Positions 16,694 to 25,497 of a DNA stretch of 64,000 bases are shown here, one piece after another (positions within the stretch are counted from its first letter, which is position 1; each line of letters opens with the position of its first letter). The notes under the pieces were generated by a model. The model made no database searches and was not told where the DNA came from. It saw only the letters and a list, made by a program, of their open reading frames with translations. The position numbers and the translations under genes are program-made. The stretch comes from Marinococcus luteus_A. Lineage in GTDB: Bacteria; Bacillota; Bacilli; Bacillales; Marinococcaceae. Where the stretch lies: the NCBI RefSeq assembly GCF_034497705.1, contig NZ_JAXRUV010000004.1, positions 186,001 through 250,000 of the forward strand, given 5' to 3'.

Positions 16694-17680
16694 ATGAAAA
16701 GACAAACACCAAAGAGAAAATTACAATACTGGATTTTGAGCCTTTTGGGTCTTTTCGCTGCAGGATTTTCTGCGTTTATTCTTTACACAAGCTGGCACGA
16801 GGACCGCTCGGTAATGTCCGTAGTGACAAACCTTGCTGACAGCTCAAATGGCAAAGACGGCTCTTACCCGGACAGGCCGGAGTACCAGCTTCCTGAAGAA
16901 ACTGAGGCCCGTTATGATTACGAGAAAATGACATTAAACGGCATGGACAATTATGTACTCGAAAACGAACAGACCGCAGAAAAGAAAATCATTTATCTGC
17001 ATGGCGGCGGCTACGTCAGTCAGCCAAACCCCCGCCATTTTCAGTGGCTGGCGGGAGTGCAGGATCAGACTGACAGCACGGTAATGCTCCCTGTTTATCC
17101 GAAAGCCCCGCAGCATAAATATGAAGAGAACTTCGAAAAACTGGTGCCTCTCTATATGCAGACACTTGAGAACACAGAAGCTGAAAATATTGTCATCATG
17201 GGGGACTCTGCCGGAGGCGGACTGGCTCTCGCACTTTCCCAGGAGCTAAACCGTCAGGGCATCGAACAGCCGGGAGATATTATCATGCTTTCTCCGTGGC
17301 TTGACGTCAGCATGACAAACCCCGGTATCCAGGATTTAACTTCGGTAGATCCTTTTCTTGATCTGGAATGGCTGCTGAATGCCGGAGCCTCCTATGCCGG
17401 AGATGCTGATTTGAAAAATCCAATGGTTAGTCCGATTTATGGAGAGATGACCGGCCTTGGAGATATGACTTTAATTGTTGGCACCCATGAATTGTTTCTT
17501 GCGGATGCCCGGAAGTTTTCTGAGATTACCGACGAGAAAAATATTCCCATCAACTACTATGAGTATCCGGAAATGCCTCATGTGTTTCAGCTCCAGGACA
17601 CCGAGGAAGGCCGCCGGGCCACACAGCAGATAGTTAACATCATTAACGACGATGCAGATGATACCTCCACCACAGATTAA
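16694..17680 (+). CDS. Membrane-anchored alpha/beta hydrolase (HSL-type esterase)
   Basis: Hormone-sensitive-lipase-type esterase of 328 residues. After a basic start there is one hydrophobic helix (about 12-32), a signal anchor that puts the enzyme outside the membrane. The HSL oxyanion motif HGGG lies at 103-106, and the nucleophile elbow GDSAGG at 170-175 has Ser172. The acid is likely in 'GTHELFLADA' and the His in 'PHVFQL' near the C-terminus. It hydrolyses short-chain esters. The adjacent upstream gene is an O-acyltransferase on the same strand, which could form an acylation/deacylation pair, but this is speculative. Confidence 0.82.
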   Translation: MKRQTPKRKLQYWILSLLGLFAAGFSAFILYTSWHEDRSVMSVVTNLADSSNGKDGSYPDRPEYQLPEETEARYDYEKMTLNGMDNYVLENEQTAEKKIIYLHGGGYVSQPNPRHFQWLAGVQDQTDSTVMLPVYPKAPQHKYEENFEKLVPLYMQTLENTEAENIVIMGDSAGGGLALALSQELNRQGIEQPGDIIMLSPWLDVSMTNPGIQDLTSVDPFLDLEWLLNAGASYAGDADLKNPMVSPIYGEMTGLGDMTLIVGTHELFLADARKFSEITDEKNIPINYYEYPEMPHVFQLQDTEEGRRATQQIVNIINDDADDTSTTD

Positions 17681-17695
17681 GGTGGAGGTATTTTT
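17662..17695 (+). terminator. Terminator overlapping the esterase stop codon
   Basis: Stem TACCTCCACC / GGTGGAGGTA; the TAA stop lies in the loop and TTTTT follows directly. Confidence 0.85.
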
Positions 17696-17726
17696 GCGAT
17701 TAATGAGGAATTTCTTCAATAAAAAA

Positions 17727-17746
17727 ACGCACTCCGGGAGGTGCGT
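17727..17746 (-). terminator. Terminator of the SDR gene
   Basis: Minus-strand hairpin ACGCACCTCC / GGAGTGCGT followed by a T7 run, just after the SDR stop. Confidence 0.75.
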
Positions 17747-17751
17747 CTGCT

Positions 17752-18453
17752 TTAAAAATCTAGTTCTTCCTTATCACGGAAAAACTTTCCGTTCGGACCG
17801 TCTTCTTCAAGCTGGGCAAGCCACAAAATACCTTCCATTGCTTCAGCCGGCTTTCGCTTAGCTTTTTCTCCGCCCAAATCAGTTTGTACCCATCCCGGGC
17901 TGACCGAATTCACTTTTACATCTTTTTTCCGCACCGCTCCGGCGAACAACCGTGTCAGAGCATTTAATCCATATTTAGAGGATTTATACGCGCCACCCAT
18001 CGGGGCATCCATAGTGCCGGAAACTCCGATTTCAGCAGCTATATTTACGATACGTCCATAGCCTGCTTCGAGCATGGAGGGCATAAAGCTCCTCATCGTA
18101 AAAAACGGTCCGAAATAATTTGTTAATTGAATGTCTTCGAACGTCTCTGGTTCAATATCAACGATAGACTGCTTTTGATCCGGAAAAATTCCGGCGTTAT
18201 TTACAAGCACATCGAGTTTTCCGTCTTCGTCCAGAATGTGTTTTTTCACTGCCTCCACCATATCGGGGCGACCGACATCGAGTGCAATAAACTGCACGTC
18301 GAGTTCTTCGTCCTGTAATGCTTTTGCTGCTTCCCTGCCCGCATTCCCATCTCTTGCTCCAAGCCATACTTTGAAGCCGCTTTGAGCTAACTGCCGGCAG
18401 GCTTCCAGTCCAATACCGCGATTCCCGCCAGTCACCAAGGCGTTCTTTTTCAT
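17752..18453 (-). CDS. SDR-family oxidoreductase
   Basis: Short-chain dehydrogenase of 233 residues. The cofactor motif TGGNRGIG lies at 8-15 and NNAG at about 88-91 ('LVNNAGIFPD'). The catalytic Tyr/Lys pair is Y-K-S-S-K at about 153-157, and a 'VSPGWVQTDLGG' loop follows. The start region resembles carbonyl-reductase-like SDRs (VTGGNRGIGLEACRQLA) that reduce aldehydes or quinones with NADPH. An AGGAGG site precedes the ATG. It is monocistronic with its own terminator. Substrate unknown. Confidence 0.82.
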   Translation of the reverse strand: MKKNALVTGGNRGIGLEACRQLAQSGFKVWLGARDGNAGREAAKALQDEELDVQFIALDVGRPDMVEAVKKHILDEDGKLDVLVNNAGIFPDQKQSIVDIEPETFEDIQLTNYFGPFFTMRSFMPSMLEAGYGRIVNIAAEIGVSGTMDAPMGGAYKSSKYGLNALTRLFAGAVRKKDVKVNSVSPGWVQTDLGGEKAKRKPAEAMEGILWLAQLEEDGPNGKFFRDKEELDF

Positions 18454-18571
18454 TATATACTCCTCCTCCCAGTCTACATGATCCCCTATACCCGAAGGAA
18501 GAGCAGCCTAGTCCGGGAAGCAGGGTAATAAAATAGATATATTCCATGTACGTTAAATCTGAAAAAAGCAA

Positions 18572-18631
18572 GCTGTTTTACATACTTCCCAGTCCGTGGG
18601 CCGCCCAGGCGAAAAAGCCATTTAAAACAGC
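18572..18631 (-). terminator. Branched terminator-like structure after the helicase gene
   Basis: A 9-bp outer stem GCTGTTTTA / TAAAACAGC encloses 42 bases that can form two small hairpins: GGC-TTTTTC-GCC and the 11-base palindrome TGGGC-G-GCCCA. On the minus strand the outer stem is followed by TTGCTTTTTT. Likely the transcription end of the helicase unit. Confidence 0.5.
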
Positions 18632-18656
18632 CTGAAAAATTTTATCTTCTAATCAC

Positions 18657-21536
18657 TTAATCACTGTGCAGGTAACGGTATAGATCGGCATCGATTTCTT
18701 CCGTTAATTGAAGCTTCAACCGCACAACCGGAATTGATTTTCCATTTTTATCTTGCATGGATGTATCTTCTGCCGTATGCTTCAGCGGGTTTGCTTCGCC
18801 CATGTAATAGAACTCACGGCCTTCGTCATCGTCTTTTTTCACAAAGATATAAATGCGGTTATCGTGTTTATCTGCATCGACAATTTCCTGCACTTCTTTG
18901 GAGGCAGTCGTCCGGTTGCTCCTTGTATACCACTGCAGCTCTTTGCGGCTAATAAACTCATCCTCGTAATTAATATTGGCTTCCACGTCTTCTGGCTTAT
19001 GATACGTAATAAAAATAGGAGTCGTGCCGTATTTCGTTTTATAGCCATATATGGTTGAGCTTTCATCGTTTTCCCAGTTCAGCAGCCGGCATACATCCTT
19101 ACGGGAATACTTCTGATACAGCGTAAATGGCGGCCTGCCGTATTGTTCATTCTTCAGTTCCGCACAGGAAAGCACGTCTTCCGCGAGCACGCTGAACCAG
19201 GGCGAACCGGCGAGCGCTTCTTTCATCGCAGTGTGCCATAATATGGTTCCTCTGTCCTCTTCTACCAGCGGGGTTCTGCCGTACTTTTTTTGATAAGGGT
19301 CTGTGAAAAAATCCGTCGTTAAAAGTCTCTTCACTGATATGGTCGCTGCCTTTGTTTCGACGTCCCCCGACGCCTGCACAATGCGCTCTATTTCTTCTGT
19401 CGTAATGCGGCCGTGCTTAAGAAGATGCCGCAGTACTTCTACTTCATGCCGGCGTTTTCCGTTAATAAATTCCGCCGAAATGAGGTATAGGAGTTGATCC
19501 TCAAGCGGAGACAGCCGGGGAACCTCTTCCTTCAATTTGCCCAGAAAACGGTGATAGCTCCCATATTTAGAAGTGATCACTTCCGGATCCACGGCATTCT
19601 GCTGTAGAAAATCCTTTAAAAGCGGTATCCGTCCGATACGCTGCTTTACATTCATATAAGATTCCTTTAGCTTTCGCATTTCCTGCAGATTCGTCTGATC
19701 GATAGCAGCAAACACCTTCTTTTTGGCCACCTCTTCAAAATTAATAGAGGAAACGCCCTGAACAAAGCTATTAGTCTGCATCCGCCGGCGGATATTATCT
19801 TTATTAAGCGAACGGTCGCCGGAGAGCGCCACCGGAATCAGGTAGTTATTTTTATAATTGCCGATAAAATCCACGACGGTTACGAAATCCTTAGTGGGGG
19901 CTTTGCGGAGTCCTCTCCCAAGCTGCTGGGTAAAGATAATGCTCGACTGCGTCTGCCGGAGCATGACAACCTGATTCACACTTGGTATATCAATGCCTTC
20001 ATTGAATATGTCCACGGTAATAATGTATTCAATCACGCCGTTTTCAAGACGGTTCACCTGCTTCCACCGCTCGTCCTGCGAATGAGCCCCGGTCAGCACT
20101 ACGGTGCTCCGCCCTTTTTGGTTCATGAGGGCAGACAGCTCTTCTGCCTCCCGGTTTCGGCTGCAAAAAATCAGTCCACGCACTGTCTCCCCGGAATGAC
20201 CGTAATAATGAATTTTTTTGAGCAGGTGTTCTACGCGCTCTTCCGACACAAGCCGGCTCAAATCTGTTGTCTGGTCAATCACTTCTCCGTCCTTCTCATA
20301 ATCGGTTACTCCGAAATAATGAAAAGGACAGAGCATTTCTTCCTCAAGCGCTTCCTGCAGCCGTATTTCGTACGCCACCTGATAGTCAAATAGAGCGAAA
20401 ATATTTACATCATCGCTTCGCTCCGGTGTCGCTGTCATACCAAGTAAAAATGATGGCTGAAAATAATCAATAACCTTTTGATACGATGCAGCCCCTGCCT
20501 TATGTACTTCATCAATTAATATATAATCAAATGCTTCAGGGTCAAACTGCTGTAGATGAATATCCCTTGAAATTGTTTGTATCGTTGCAAACACGTACCG
20601 GGCCTCCGTGTCCTGGCCAGCGCCGGTATATAACCCGAAATCCTCTGTGCGGCCTCCGAGAACTTCGGCGAAGTCGTCCTTTGCTTTCCGGAGAATCTGC
20701 TCCCGGTGTACGATAAACAGCATCTTTCGGGGCCGGTACTTTCGCACATCGAATGCGGCCAAATACGTTTTTCCGGTACCTGTTGCTGAGATGACGAGCC
20801 CTTTTTGCTGCCCCTCTGTTCTCAAGGCCTCCAGTTCCTTCAAAGCTGCCTGCTGCATTTTATTCGGCTTGATTTCCAGTGCTTCCTTCATTGCGTTCCG
20901 GTCAATCCAGGCTGGAGAAAGCTCGGCAATCTTCTCCTGGGCCTGCGGACGATACAGCTGCTGATACTTTTCTATCCATACCTCCGTCAACGGAACCGCC
21001 TGCGACCAGATATCTTCAAACTGCTGACGGAAGTGATGAATCACTTCTCCGTTTTCATGAGAATACAGCTTAATATTCCATTCGTAGTTCACCTTCAGCG
21101 CATGCACCGTCAGGTTCGAGCTCCCGACCATCAGCGAATAGTGGTCTTTATGCTTAAATACATACCCCTTGGAATGAAATCCATCGATTTCAGCTAAGCG
21201 CACTTCTATATTCGTAATTTTCAGCAGCTCCTGAAAGACCTTCGGCTGATTAAACTGAAGAAAGGTGGACGTAAGTATTCTCCCATGCACACCTCGTTCT
21301 TTCAGCTCCAGCAGGTGCGTTTTCAAGGTGGCCAGGCCGCTTTCCGTAATAAAGGCAACTGAAAAGAAAAAAGATTCACACCGTTGCAATTCATGAAGAA
21401 GTGTAGCGAGCACCTCCTCATGCTTTTGTTTGTCATTCATTAAAAGCTTTGGTGCATAAGGACTGCGCTCGTAGCTGTTCCGGTCAATAAAGCCGCGGTG
21501 TAACGATTCCTGTAATTGACGTACTGTATCCATCAT
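18657..21536 (-). CDS. PLD-like nuclease / SF2 helicase / DUF3427 protein
   Basis: Large multidomain protein of about 959 residues. The N-terminal PLD-like domain has HSK at about 122-124 and GSSN at about 139-142; only one such motif is present, so a dimer would be needed for an active site. The DEAD/DEAH SF2 helicase follows, with Walker A GTGKT at about 254-258, box II IDEVHKAG at about 345, and motif VI QQLGRGLRK. A C-terminal DUF3427 domain ends in repeated 'KYG-TPL/PPF' elements. This architecture is known from proteins linked to DNA repair or phage defence. The gene follows a NUDIX hydrolase gene by 26 bases, likely an operon. An AGGAGA site supports the ATG codons at 21533-21536 over the TTG at 21539. 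Confidence 0.85.
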   Translation of the reverse strand: MMDTVRQLQESLHRGFIDRNSYERSPYAPKLLMNDKQKHEEVLATLLHELQRCESFFFSVAFITESGLATLKTHLLELKERGVHGRILTSTFLQFNQPKVFQELLKITNIEVRLAEIDGFHSKGYVFKHKDHYSLMVGSSNLTVHALKVNYEWNIKLYSHENGEVIHHFRQQFEDIWSQAVPLTEVWIEKYQQLYRPQAQEKIAELSPAWIDRNAMKEALEIKPNKMQQAALKELEALRTEGQQKGLVISATGTGKTYLAAFDVRKYRPRKMLFIVHREQILRKAKDDFAEVLGGRTEDFGLYTGAGQDTEARYVFATIQTISRDIHLQQFDPEAFDYILIDEVHKAGAASYQKVIDYFQPSFLLGMTATPERSDDVNIFALFDYQVAYEIRLQEALEEEMLCPFHYFGVTDYEKDGEVIDQTTDLSRLVSEERVEHLLKKIHYYGHSGETVRGLIFCSRNREAEELSALMNQKGRSTVVLTGAHSQDERWKQVNRLENGVIEYIITVDIFNEGIDIPSVNQVVMLRQTQSSIIFTQQLGRGLRKAPTKDFVTVVDFIGNYKNNYLIPVALSGDRSLNKDNIRRRMQTNSFVQGVSSINFEEVAKKKVFAAIDQTNLQEMRKLKESYMNVKQRIGRIPLLKDFLQQNAVDPEVITSKYGSYHRFLGKLKEEVPRLSPLEDQLLYLISAEFINGKRRHEVEVLRHLLKHGRITTEEIERIVQASGDVETKAATISVKRLLTTDFFTDPYQKKYGRTPLVEEDRGTILWHTAMKEALAGSPWFSVLAEDVLSCAELKNEQYGRPPFTLYQKYSRKDVCRLLNWENDESSTIYGYKTKYGTTPIFITYHKPEDVEANINYEDEFISRKELQWYTRSNRTTASKEVQEIVDADKHDNRIYIFVKKDDDEGREFYYMGEANPLKHTAEDTSMQDKNGKSIPVVRLKLQLTEEIDADLYRYLHSD

Positions 21537-21565
21537 CAATCTCCTGCCTATGTTTGTAATAAAAA

Positions 21566-21952
21566 CTACTGAGTGATTTTATGAATGGCAGGAATATCTG
21601 CCGGCGCCCAGTCCAGTTCATACAGATTTTCTTTATGTACCCATTTGATTGTACGGTGTTCCGTAAGTGTCGGTTCTTCTCCAGTAAGCCTGCAATAAAA
21701 TGTCGTTAAGTGCACAATCCCAAAATCGTATTCATGCGTTGTTTCTTCAATTTTGTCTTCAATGCTGATGCCGCAATTCATTTCTTCCCTGATTTCTCTT
21801 TGCAGCGCATGCTCCGGCGTTTCCCCTGCTTCAATTTTCCCGCCCGGGAATTCCCATTTCAGCGGAAGAGTTTTCGTCTGCCCGCGCTGAGCGCAAAGAA
21901 TCCACTCTTTGTCGTAAATGACTGCTCCCACTACATATATGTCTTTTTTCAT
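21566..21952 (-). CDS. NUDIX (MutT-like) pyrophosphohydrolase
   Basis: NUDIX hydrolase of 128 residues. The Nudix box GX5EX7REUXEEXGU is complete in 'GGKIEAGETPEHALQREIREEM' at about 38-60, with the REIREE metal ligands. The N-terminal 'VVGAVIYDKEWILCAQRG' resembles CTP/8-oxo-dGTP-cleaning MutT proteins. It removes damaged or unusual nucleotides from the pool. It lies 26 bases upstream of the PLD-helicase gene and is probably co-transcribed with it, so it may feed a repair or defence activity. Confidence 0.85.
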   Translation of the reverse strand: MKKDIYVVGAVIYDKEWILCAQRGQTKTLPLKWEFPGGKIEAGETPEHALQREIREEMNCGISIEDKIEETTHEYDFGIVHLTTFYCRLTGEEPTLTEHRTIKWVHKENLYELDWAPADIPAIHKITQ

Positions 21953-22041
21953 TTTACCCCCGCCCTTCTGAATGGAGATGCGTTCTGACTTCTTTTTACC
22001 AGCTTACTATACTTTCCATTTTTCAGGCAAAGGTGAGTCAT

Positions 22042-22070
22042 AAAAAAACCCCCGGCCCGGAGGCCGGAGG
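22042..22070 (-). terminator. Terminator of the distal ring-cleaving dioxygenase gene
   Basis: GC-rich minus-strand hairpin CCTCCGGCC-TCCG-GGCCGGGGG followed by TTTTTTTA, directly after the stop at 22078. Confidence 0.9.
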
Positions 22071-22077
22071 CGTTGCC

Positions 22078-23064
22078 TTAGTCATTGTATTCTTTTTCAA
22101 ATGTTTTCGTGCTTCTTACTGTATCAATCGGGCGCACAGATGCCTCGATCTGTTCGCGCTGCGGCTCGAGCATCGGCGGCAGAGCGAGATTTTCTCCGAG
22201 GGTTTCATATGGTTCGTCTCCCATGAATCCCGGGCCATCCGTCGCAAATTCAAATAAAATCTGCGGTGCCACCTGAGAGTAAAGTGATTCAAAATAATGC
22301 CGGTTCACGTACCCAGATGTGCGGAAGCGGAAATCTGCCATTCGCTGAATCCAGGCGTCGAGCTCCTCGCGATCCTTCACCCGGAATGCCGAGTGGTGCA
22401 CAGTGCCATAGCCCTGACGCGCCGGCGGAAGAACCGCGTTGTATTCGACGATCACCTGGGCACCGTTTCCTCCTTCTCCGACCTCAAATAAACGAAATGA
22501 GCCGTCATGCCCGATTTCTTTAAACATGAGCACGCGCTCCATCATTTCTTTAAAATAGTCAATGTTATCGATACGGACATAAATGGGCCCAAGCCCCGTA
22601 ATCGCGTACTCATCTGGGACAGGACCGCTTTTCCACGGCTTGCCTGCCGGCACTCCTTCATTGTTTTCATCAGAAACAAGTTCATACTGCTGTTCATCAA
22701 AATCAACAAATGGGAGGCGTTTTTTCCCAAAGCGTTCGTAAATGCCCTGGTGCTTAACATCTTTTCGGTCAAATCGTTTTTCCCAGTATACTAACGCTTC
22801 GTCACTAGGCACCCGGAAAGATGTTCGTGCGATCTCGTTTGTGCCGTGTGTGCCTTTAGGGATACCCGGAAAATCAAAAAAAGTCATGTCTGTGCCGGCA
22901 TTTCCTTCATCATCAGCAAAAAACAAATGATACGTCTGAATATCGTCCTGATTGACGGTTTTTTTGATCAGTCTCATGCCTAATACGTACGTAAAGAACT
23001 CATAATTTTTTTCTGCACTGCTCGTAATAGCTGTTACGTGGTGCAGGCCTCTGATTCCTTCCAC
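22078..23064 (-). CDS. VOC-family ring-cleaving dioxygenase (MhqO/MhqA-like)
   Basis: Two-domain VOC protein, about 328 residues, starting at the GTG at 23064. An AAGGAGGAA site lies just upstream; the frame to 23121 runs into the wrbA terminator. 'IRGLHHVTAITSSAEKNYEFFTYVLGMRLIKKTVN' opens the first VOC module, and 'VHHSAFRVKDREELDAW' and 'PQILFEFATDGPGF' carry the metal His and Glu of the second. B. subtilis MhqA/MhqE/MhqO are hydroquinone-specific extradiol dioxygenases of the MhqR regulon. It is a paralogue of the gene at 24506-25429. A strong hairpin separates it from wrbA, so it may be expressed partly on its own. Confidence 0.82.
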   Translation of the reverse strand: MEGIRGLHHVTAITSSAEKNYEFFTYVLGMRLIKKTVNQDDIQTYHLFFADDEGNAGTDMTFFDFPGIPKGTHGTNEIARTSFRVPSDEALVYWEKRFDRKDVKHQGIYERFGKKRLPFVDFDEQQYELVSDENNEGVPAGKPWKSGPVPDEYAITGLGPIYVRIDNIDYFKEMMERVLMFKEIGHDGSFRLFEVGEGGNGAQVIVEYNAVLPPARQGYGTVHHSAFRVKDREELDAWIQRMADFRFRTSGYVNRHYFESLYSQVAPQILFEFATDGPGFMGDEPYETLGENLALPPMLEPQREQIEASVRPIDTVRSTKTFEKEYND

Positions 23065-23108
23065 CTTGCGTTCCTCCTTTGTTCCAAATGCTTTATTAGA
23101 TTCCATAT

Positions 23109-23132
23109 AAAAGGGGCGCACGCGCCCCTTTT
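23109..23132 (-). terminator. Terminator after wrbA
   Basis: 11-bp stem AAAAGGGGCGC / GCGCCCCTTTT with a 2-base loop, three bases past the wrbA stop. It lies between wrbA and the next dioxygenase gene and may attenuate read-through. Confidence 0.8.
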
Positions 23133-23134
23133 GA

Positions 23135-23752
23135 CTACTGCTGCTCCATACCCTTTTTCACCCACGAAGCTACTGTCACTGTACGCTTCGCCTGATGCTT
23201 GACGGCTTCTTCAATGTCTTCTTGCATGTTGCCCTCCTGGTCGACCGTTACACTCGTGCCGTATGGGTTGCCGCCGGAAGCGAACGTGACTGGATCTGTG
23301 TAGCCCGGAGAAGCGATGATCGCTCCCCAGTGCATCATCGTCGTATACAGGTTCTTCACTGTAGCTTCCTGCCCTCCGTGTGGGTTCTGGGCGGAGGACA
23401 TGCCGCTTACAACTTTATTGACCAACTGGCCGTTCATCCACAGGCCGCCGGTAGTATCAATGAACTGCTTCATCTGCGCCGGCAGATTGCCAAAACGCGT
23501 CGGCATACTGAAAATAAAGGCATCTGCCCATTCCAGATCAGCAAGTGTAGCCTCAGGAATGTGGGAGGTATCTTCGAGATGCTGCCTCCACGCCGGGTTT
23601 GCATGTACCGCTTCGTCAGGAGCAAGCTCCGGAACACGGACGAGCTTCGCTTCCGCGCCGGCTGCTTCTGCGCCTTCCACGGCCCATTGTCCCATTGTAT
23701 AGTTTGTGCCTGTTGCGCTGTAATAAATGACTGCTACTTTTACGTTTTCCAT
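23135..23752 (-). CDS. wrbA: NAD(P)H:quinone oxidoreductase WrbA
   Basis: Flavodoxin-like quinone reductase, about 205 residues from the ATG at 23752 (usual WrbA length). The frame continues to 23800 but without better initiation signals. The FMN phosphate loop is 'YSATGTNYTMG' near residue 10, and the WrbA signature 'MPTRFGNLPAQMKQFIDTTGGLW' lies at about 80-102. It reduces quinones to hydroquinones by two electrons in the cytosol and prevents radical formation. Its product is the substrate type of the two adjacent hydroquinone dioxygenases, so the cluster forms a reduce-then-cleave pathway. Confidence 0.9.
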   Translation of the reverse strand: MENVKVAVIYYSATGTNYTMGQWAVEGAEAAGAEAKLVRVPELAPDEAVHANPAWRQHLEDTSHIPEATLADLEWADAFIFSMPTRFGNLPAQMKQFIDTTGGLWMNGQLVNKVVSGMSSAQNPHGGQEATVKNLYTTMMHWGAIIASPGYTDPVTFASGGNPYGTSVTVDQEGNMQEDIEEAVKHQAKRTVTVASWVKKGMEQQ

Positions 23753-23884
23753 TGCTTCATCGCTCCTTGTATTTTGTTTCAAAAAATCAAATACTCCCAC
23801 TTTCGTGCACCACCATTTCTTTTATTTCTGCATGCTTTCTGGTATAAGGATGCGTGCTCCACTCACACACGAAAGTCAATTAAG

Positions 23885-24493
23885 TTAAAGTACCGAGCGT
23901 TTATACCAGGCAGCCGCCCGCTCTACTTCTTCTCTTGTCAGCTGATGGCCGCCGTCCTCCCAATGCAGGGTGACCTCAGCACCGGCTGCTTCAAGCATTT
24001 CCGCCAGCTCCTCTGTTTCTTCCGGGCGGCAGATCGGGTCATTTTTCCCCGCTCCAATAAACACAGGCAGGCCTGTTAAATCTGGAAGCTGTATGCCTCG
24101 GCGGGGCACCATCGGATGAAACAGAGCCGCCCCTTTTACCGGCTCTTCGTAATGAAAGAGCAGGTTTGCAGCAATGTTGGCCCCATTGGAATACCCAACA
24201 GCCACCACGTTCTTCCGGTCAAAGGAATGCTCTGCAGAGGCGGTATCTATAAATCCATAAAGCTCCTCCGTCTGTTTCATTAAATCTTCTTCATCAAACA
24301 CGCCTTCAGCCAAGCGTTTAAAGAATCTCGGCATGCCATTTTCCGTAATATTTCCGCGCACCCCAAGCACCGAAGCGGAATCATCTATCATTCCCGCCAC
24401 CGGTAATAGATCGTTTTCTGTTCCCCCTGTCCCGTGAAGAAGCATGAATATTGGTTTGCTCTGCTCCGTTCCCTGTTGAAAAATGTGTTTCAC
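23885..24493 (-). CDS. mhqD: MhqD-like carboxylesterase (alpha/beta hydrolase)
   Basis: Serine hydrolase of 202 residues in the phospholipase/carboxylesterase family. The nucleophile elbow G-Y-S-N-G lies at about residues 104-108, the acid is likely in 'GAGKNDPICRPEE', and the His in 'DGGHQL' near the C-terminus. The GTG start at 24493 has an AAAGGAGG site. The gene follows the dioxygenase gene by 12 bases, as mhqED does in B. subtilis. There MhqD contributes to resistance to quinones, possibly hydrolysing ring-cleavage or conjugated products; the exact reaction is not known. Confidence 0.82.
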   Translation of the reverse strand: MKHIFQQGTEQSKPIFMLLHGTGGTENDLLPVAGMIDDSASVLGVRGNITENGMPRFFKRLAEGVFDEEDLMKQTEELYGFIDTASAEHSFDRKNVVAVGYSNGANIAANLLFHYEEPVKGAALFHPMVPRRGIQLPDLTGLPVFIGAGKNDPICRPEETEELAEMLEAAGAEVTLHWEDGGHQLTREEVERAAAWYKRSVL

Positions 24494-24505
24494 TATAATC
24501 CTCCT

Positions 24506-25429
24506 TTATTCTAATGCATGCACCGGTTCCAGTGACGCTTCAATCTGCTCCCGCCTTGGCTCAAGCCAGACCGGCAGCTTCAATTCCTGTCCCAGCTGGT
24601 CGAACGGCTCGTCCCGGGTAAATCCCGGGGGATCGGTCGCAATCTCAAACAACAAACCACCGCGTTCCCGAAAATAGATGGCTTTGAAATAATCACGGTC
24701 CTTCACTTCCGTAGTTGCGTAGCCATGGGATGTCATATGCTGCTGCCATTCGAGCTGGTCCTCGTCGTCCTGAGCCCGGAAAGCTATATGGTGCACAGTA
24801 CCCGTCCCGAGTTCTCCCCTCGGAAACGGAGCTGTACTGACCTCAATGGTGTTACCGACAGAGGCTTCGGTCTTGAAACGAAGATACGTTCCCTCCTGTC
24901 CCACATACTTCATTCCCATCACCTGTCCGAGAAGATCAGCTGTCTGGTGAGGCGCCCCGGAATTCAGTACCGCCCCGGCAAATCCCTGAATCGCGTAACC
25001 CTCAGGCACCCTGGAAGAACTGTTCCCCGCCGGCGGACGTTCCGTCAGCTCCAGATGAAGGCCGTGCGGGTCCTGAAAGCGAAGATACGCTTCGTTGTAT
25101 CTTCCGAATTGTTCGACTTTCACCCCGAAAGCTGTGAGGCGTTCCTTCCAGAAGGCAAGACTCCCTAAAGGAACAGCAAACACCGTGGTATCTACCTGAC
25201 CGCTGCCAGTCCGGCCTCTACGTGCCTGATTCCAGGGGAAAAACGTCATAATGGTGCCCGGTGAACCTTCGCTGTCACCAAAGTACAGATGATACGTGCC
25301 GGGGTCATCAAAATTCACGGTTTTCTTAACAAGCCGTAAACCAAGAACTTCTAAATAAAAGCTAATATTTTCTTTTGGATTTTCTACGATCGCCGTAATG
25401 TGATGAATACCAGCGGTTTTTTTCTTCAT
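24506..25429 (-). CDS. Hydroquinone-specific ring-cleaving dioxygenase (MhqA/E/O-like)
   Basis: Two-module VOC dioxygenase of about 307 residues. 'GIHHITAIVENPKENISFYLEVLGLRLVKKTVNFDD' begins module one; 'VHHIAFRAQDDEDQLEWQ' and 'GGLLFEIATDPPGFTRDEP' provide the second-module His and Glu. The ATG at 25429 has AGAGG 6 bases upstream; the ATG at 25435 is too close to it. It is the first gene downstream of mhqR, and the MhqR-like operator at 25465-25482 lies directly before it. It is a clear paralogue of the gene at 22078-23064, so the cluster carries two such enzymes. Confidence 0.85.
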   Translation of the reverse strand: MKKKTAGIHHITAIVENPKENISFYLEVLGLRLVKKTVNFDDPGTYHLYFGDSEGSPGTIMTFFPWNQARRGRTGSGQVDTTVFAVPLGSLAFWKERLTAFGVKVEQFGRYNEAYLRFQDPHGLHLELTERPPAGNSSSRVPEGYAIQGFAGAVLNSGAPHQTADLLGQVMGMKYVGQEGTYLRFKTEASVGNTIEVSTAPFPRGELGTGTVHHIAFRAQDDEDQLEWQQHMTSHGYATTEVKDRDYFKAIYFRERGGLLFEIATDPPGFTRDEPFDQLGQELKLPVWLEPRREQIEASLEPVHALE

Positions 25430-25464
25430 ATTCATCCTCTCTTCATTATTATTTCGAAGCCATA

Positions 25465-25482
25465 TATCTTTAATTCAAGATA
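25465..25482. promoter_or_regulatory. MhqR operator 1
   Basis: TATCTTTAATTCAAGATA is an 18-base dyad with 6-bp perfect arms (TATCTT/AAGATA). It closely follows the B. subtilis MhqR box pattern TATCT-CGAATTCG-AGATA. It lies between mhqR and the first dioxygenase gene, in the latter's promoter region. Confidence 0.7.
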
Positions 25483-25497
25483 TTAACGTAAAAAAAT

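Noticed and set aside
23195..24079. 294-residue open frame opposite wrbA and mhqD
   Set aside because: Antisense to two well-supported genes and Cys/His-rich nonsense composition.
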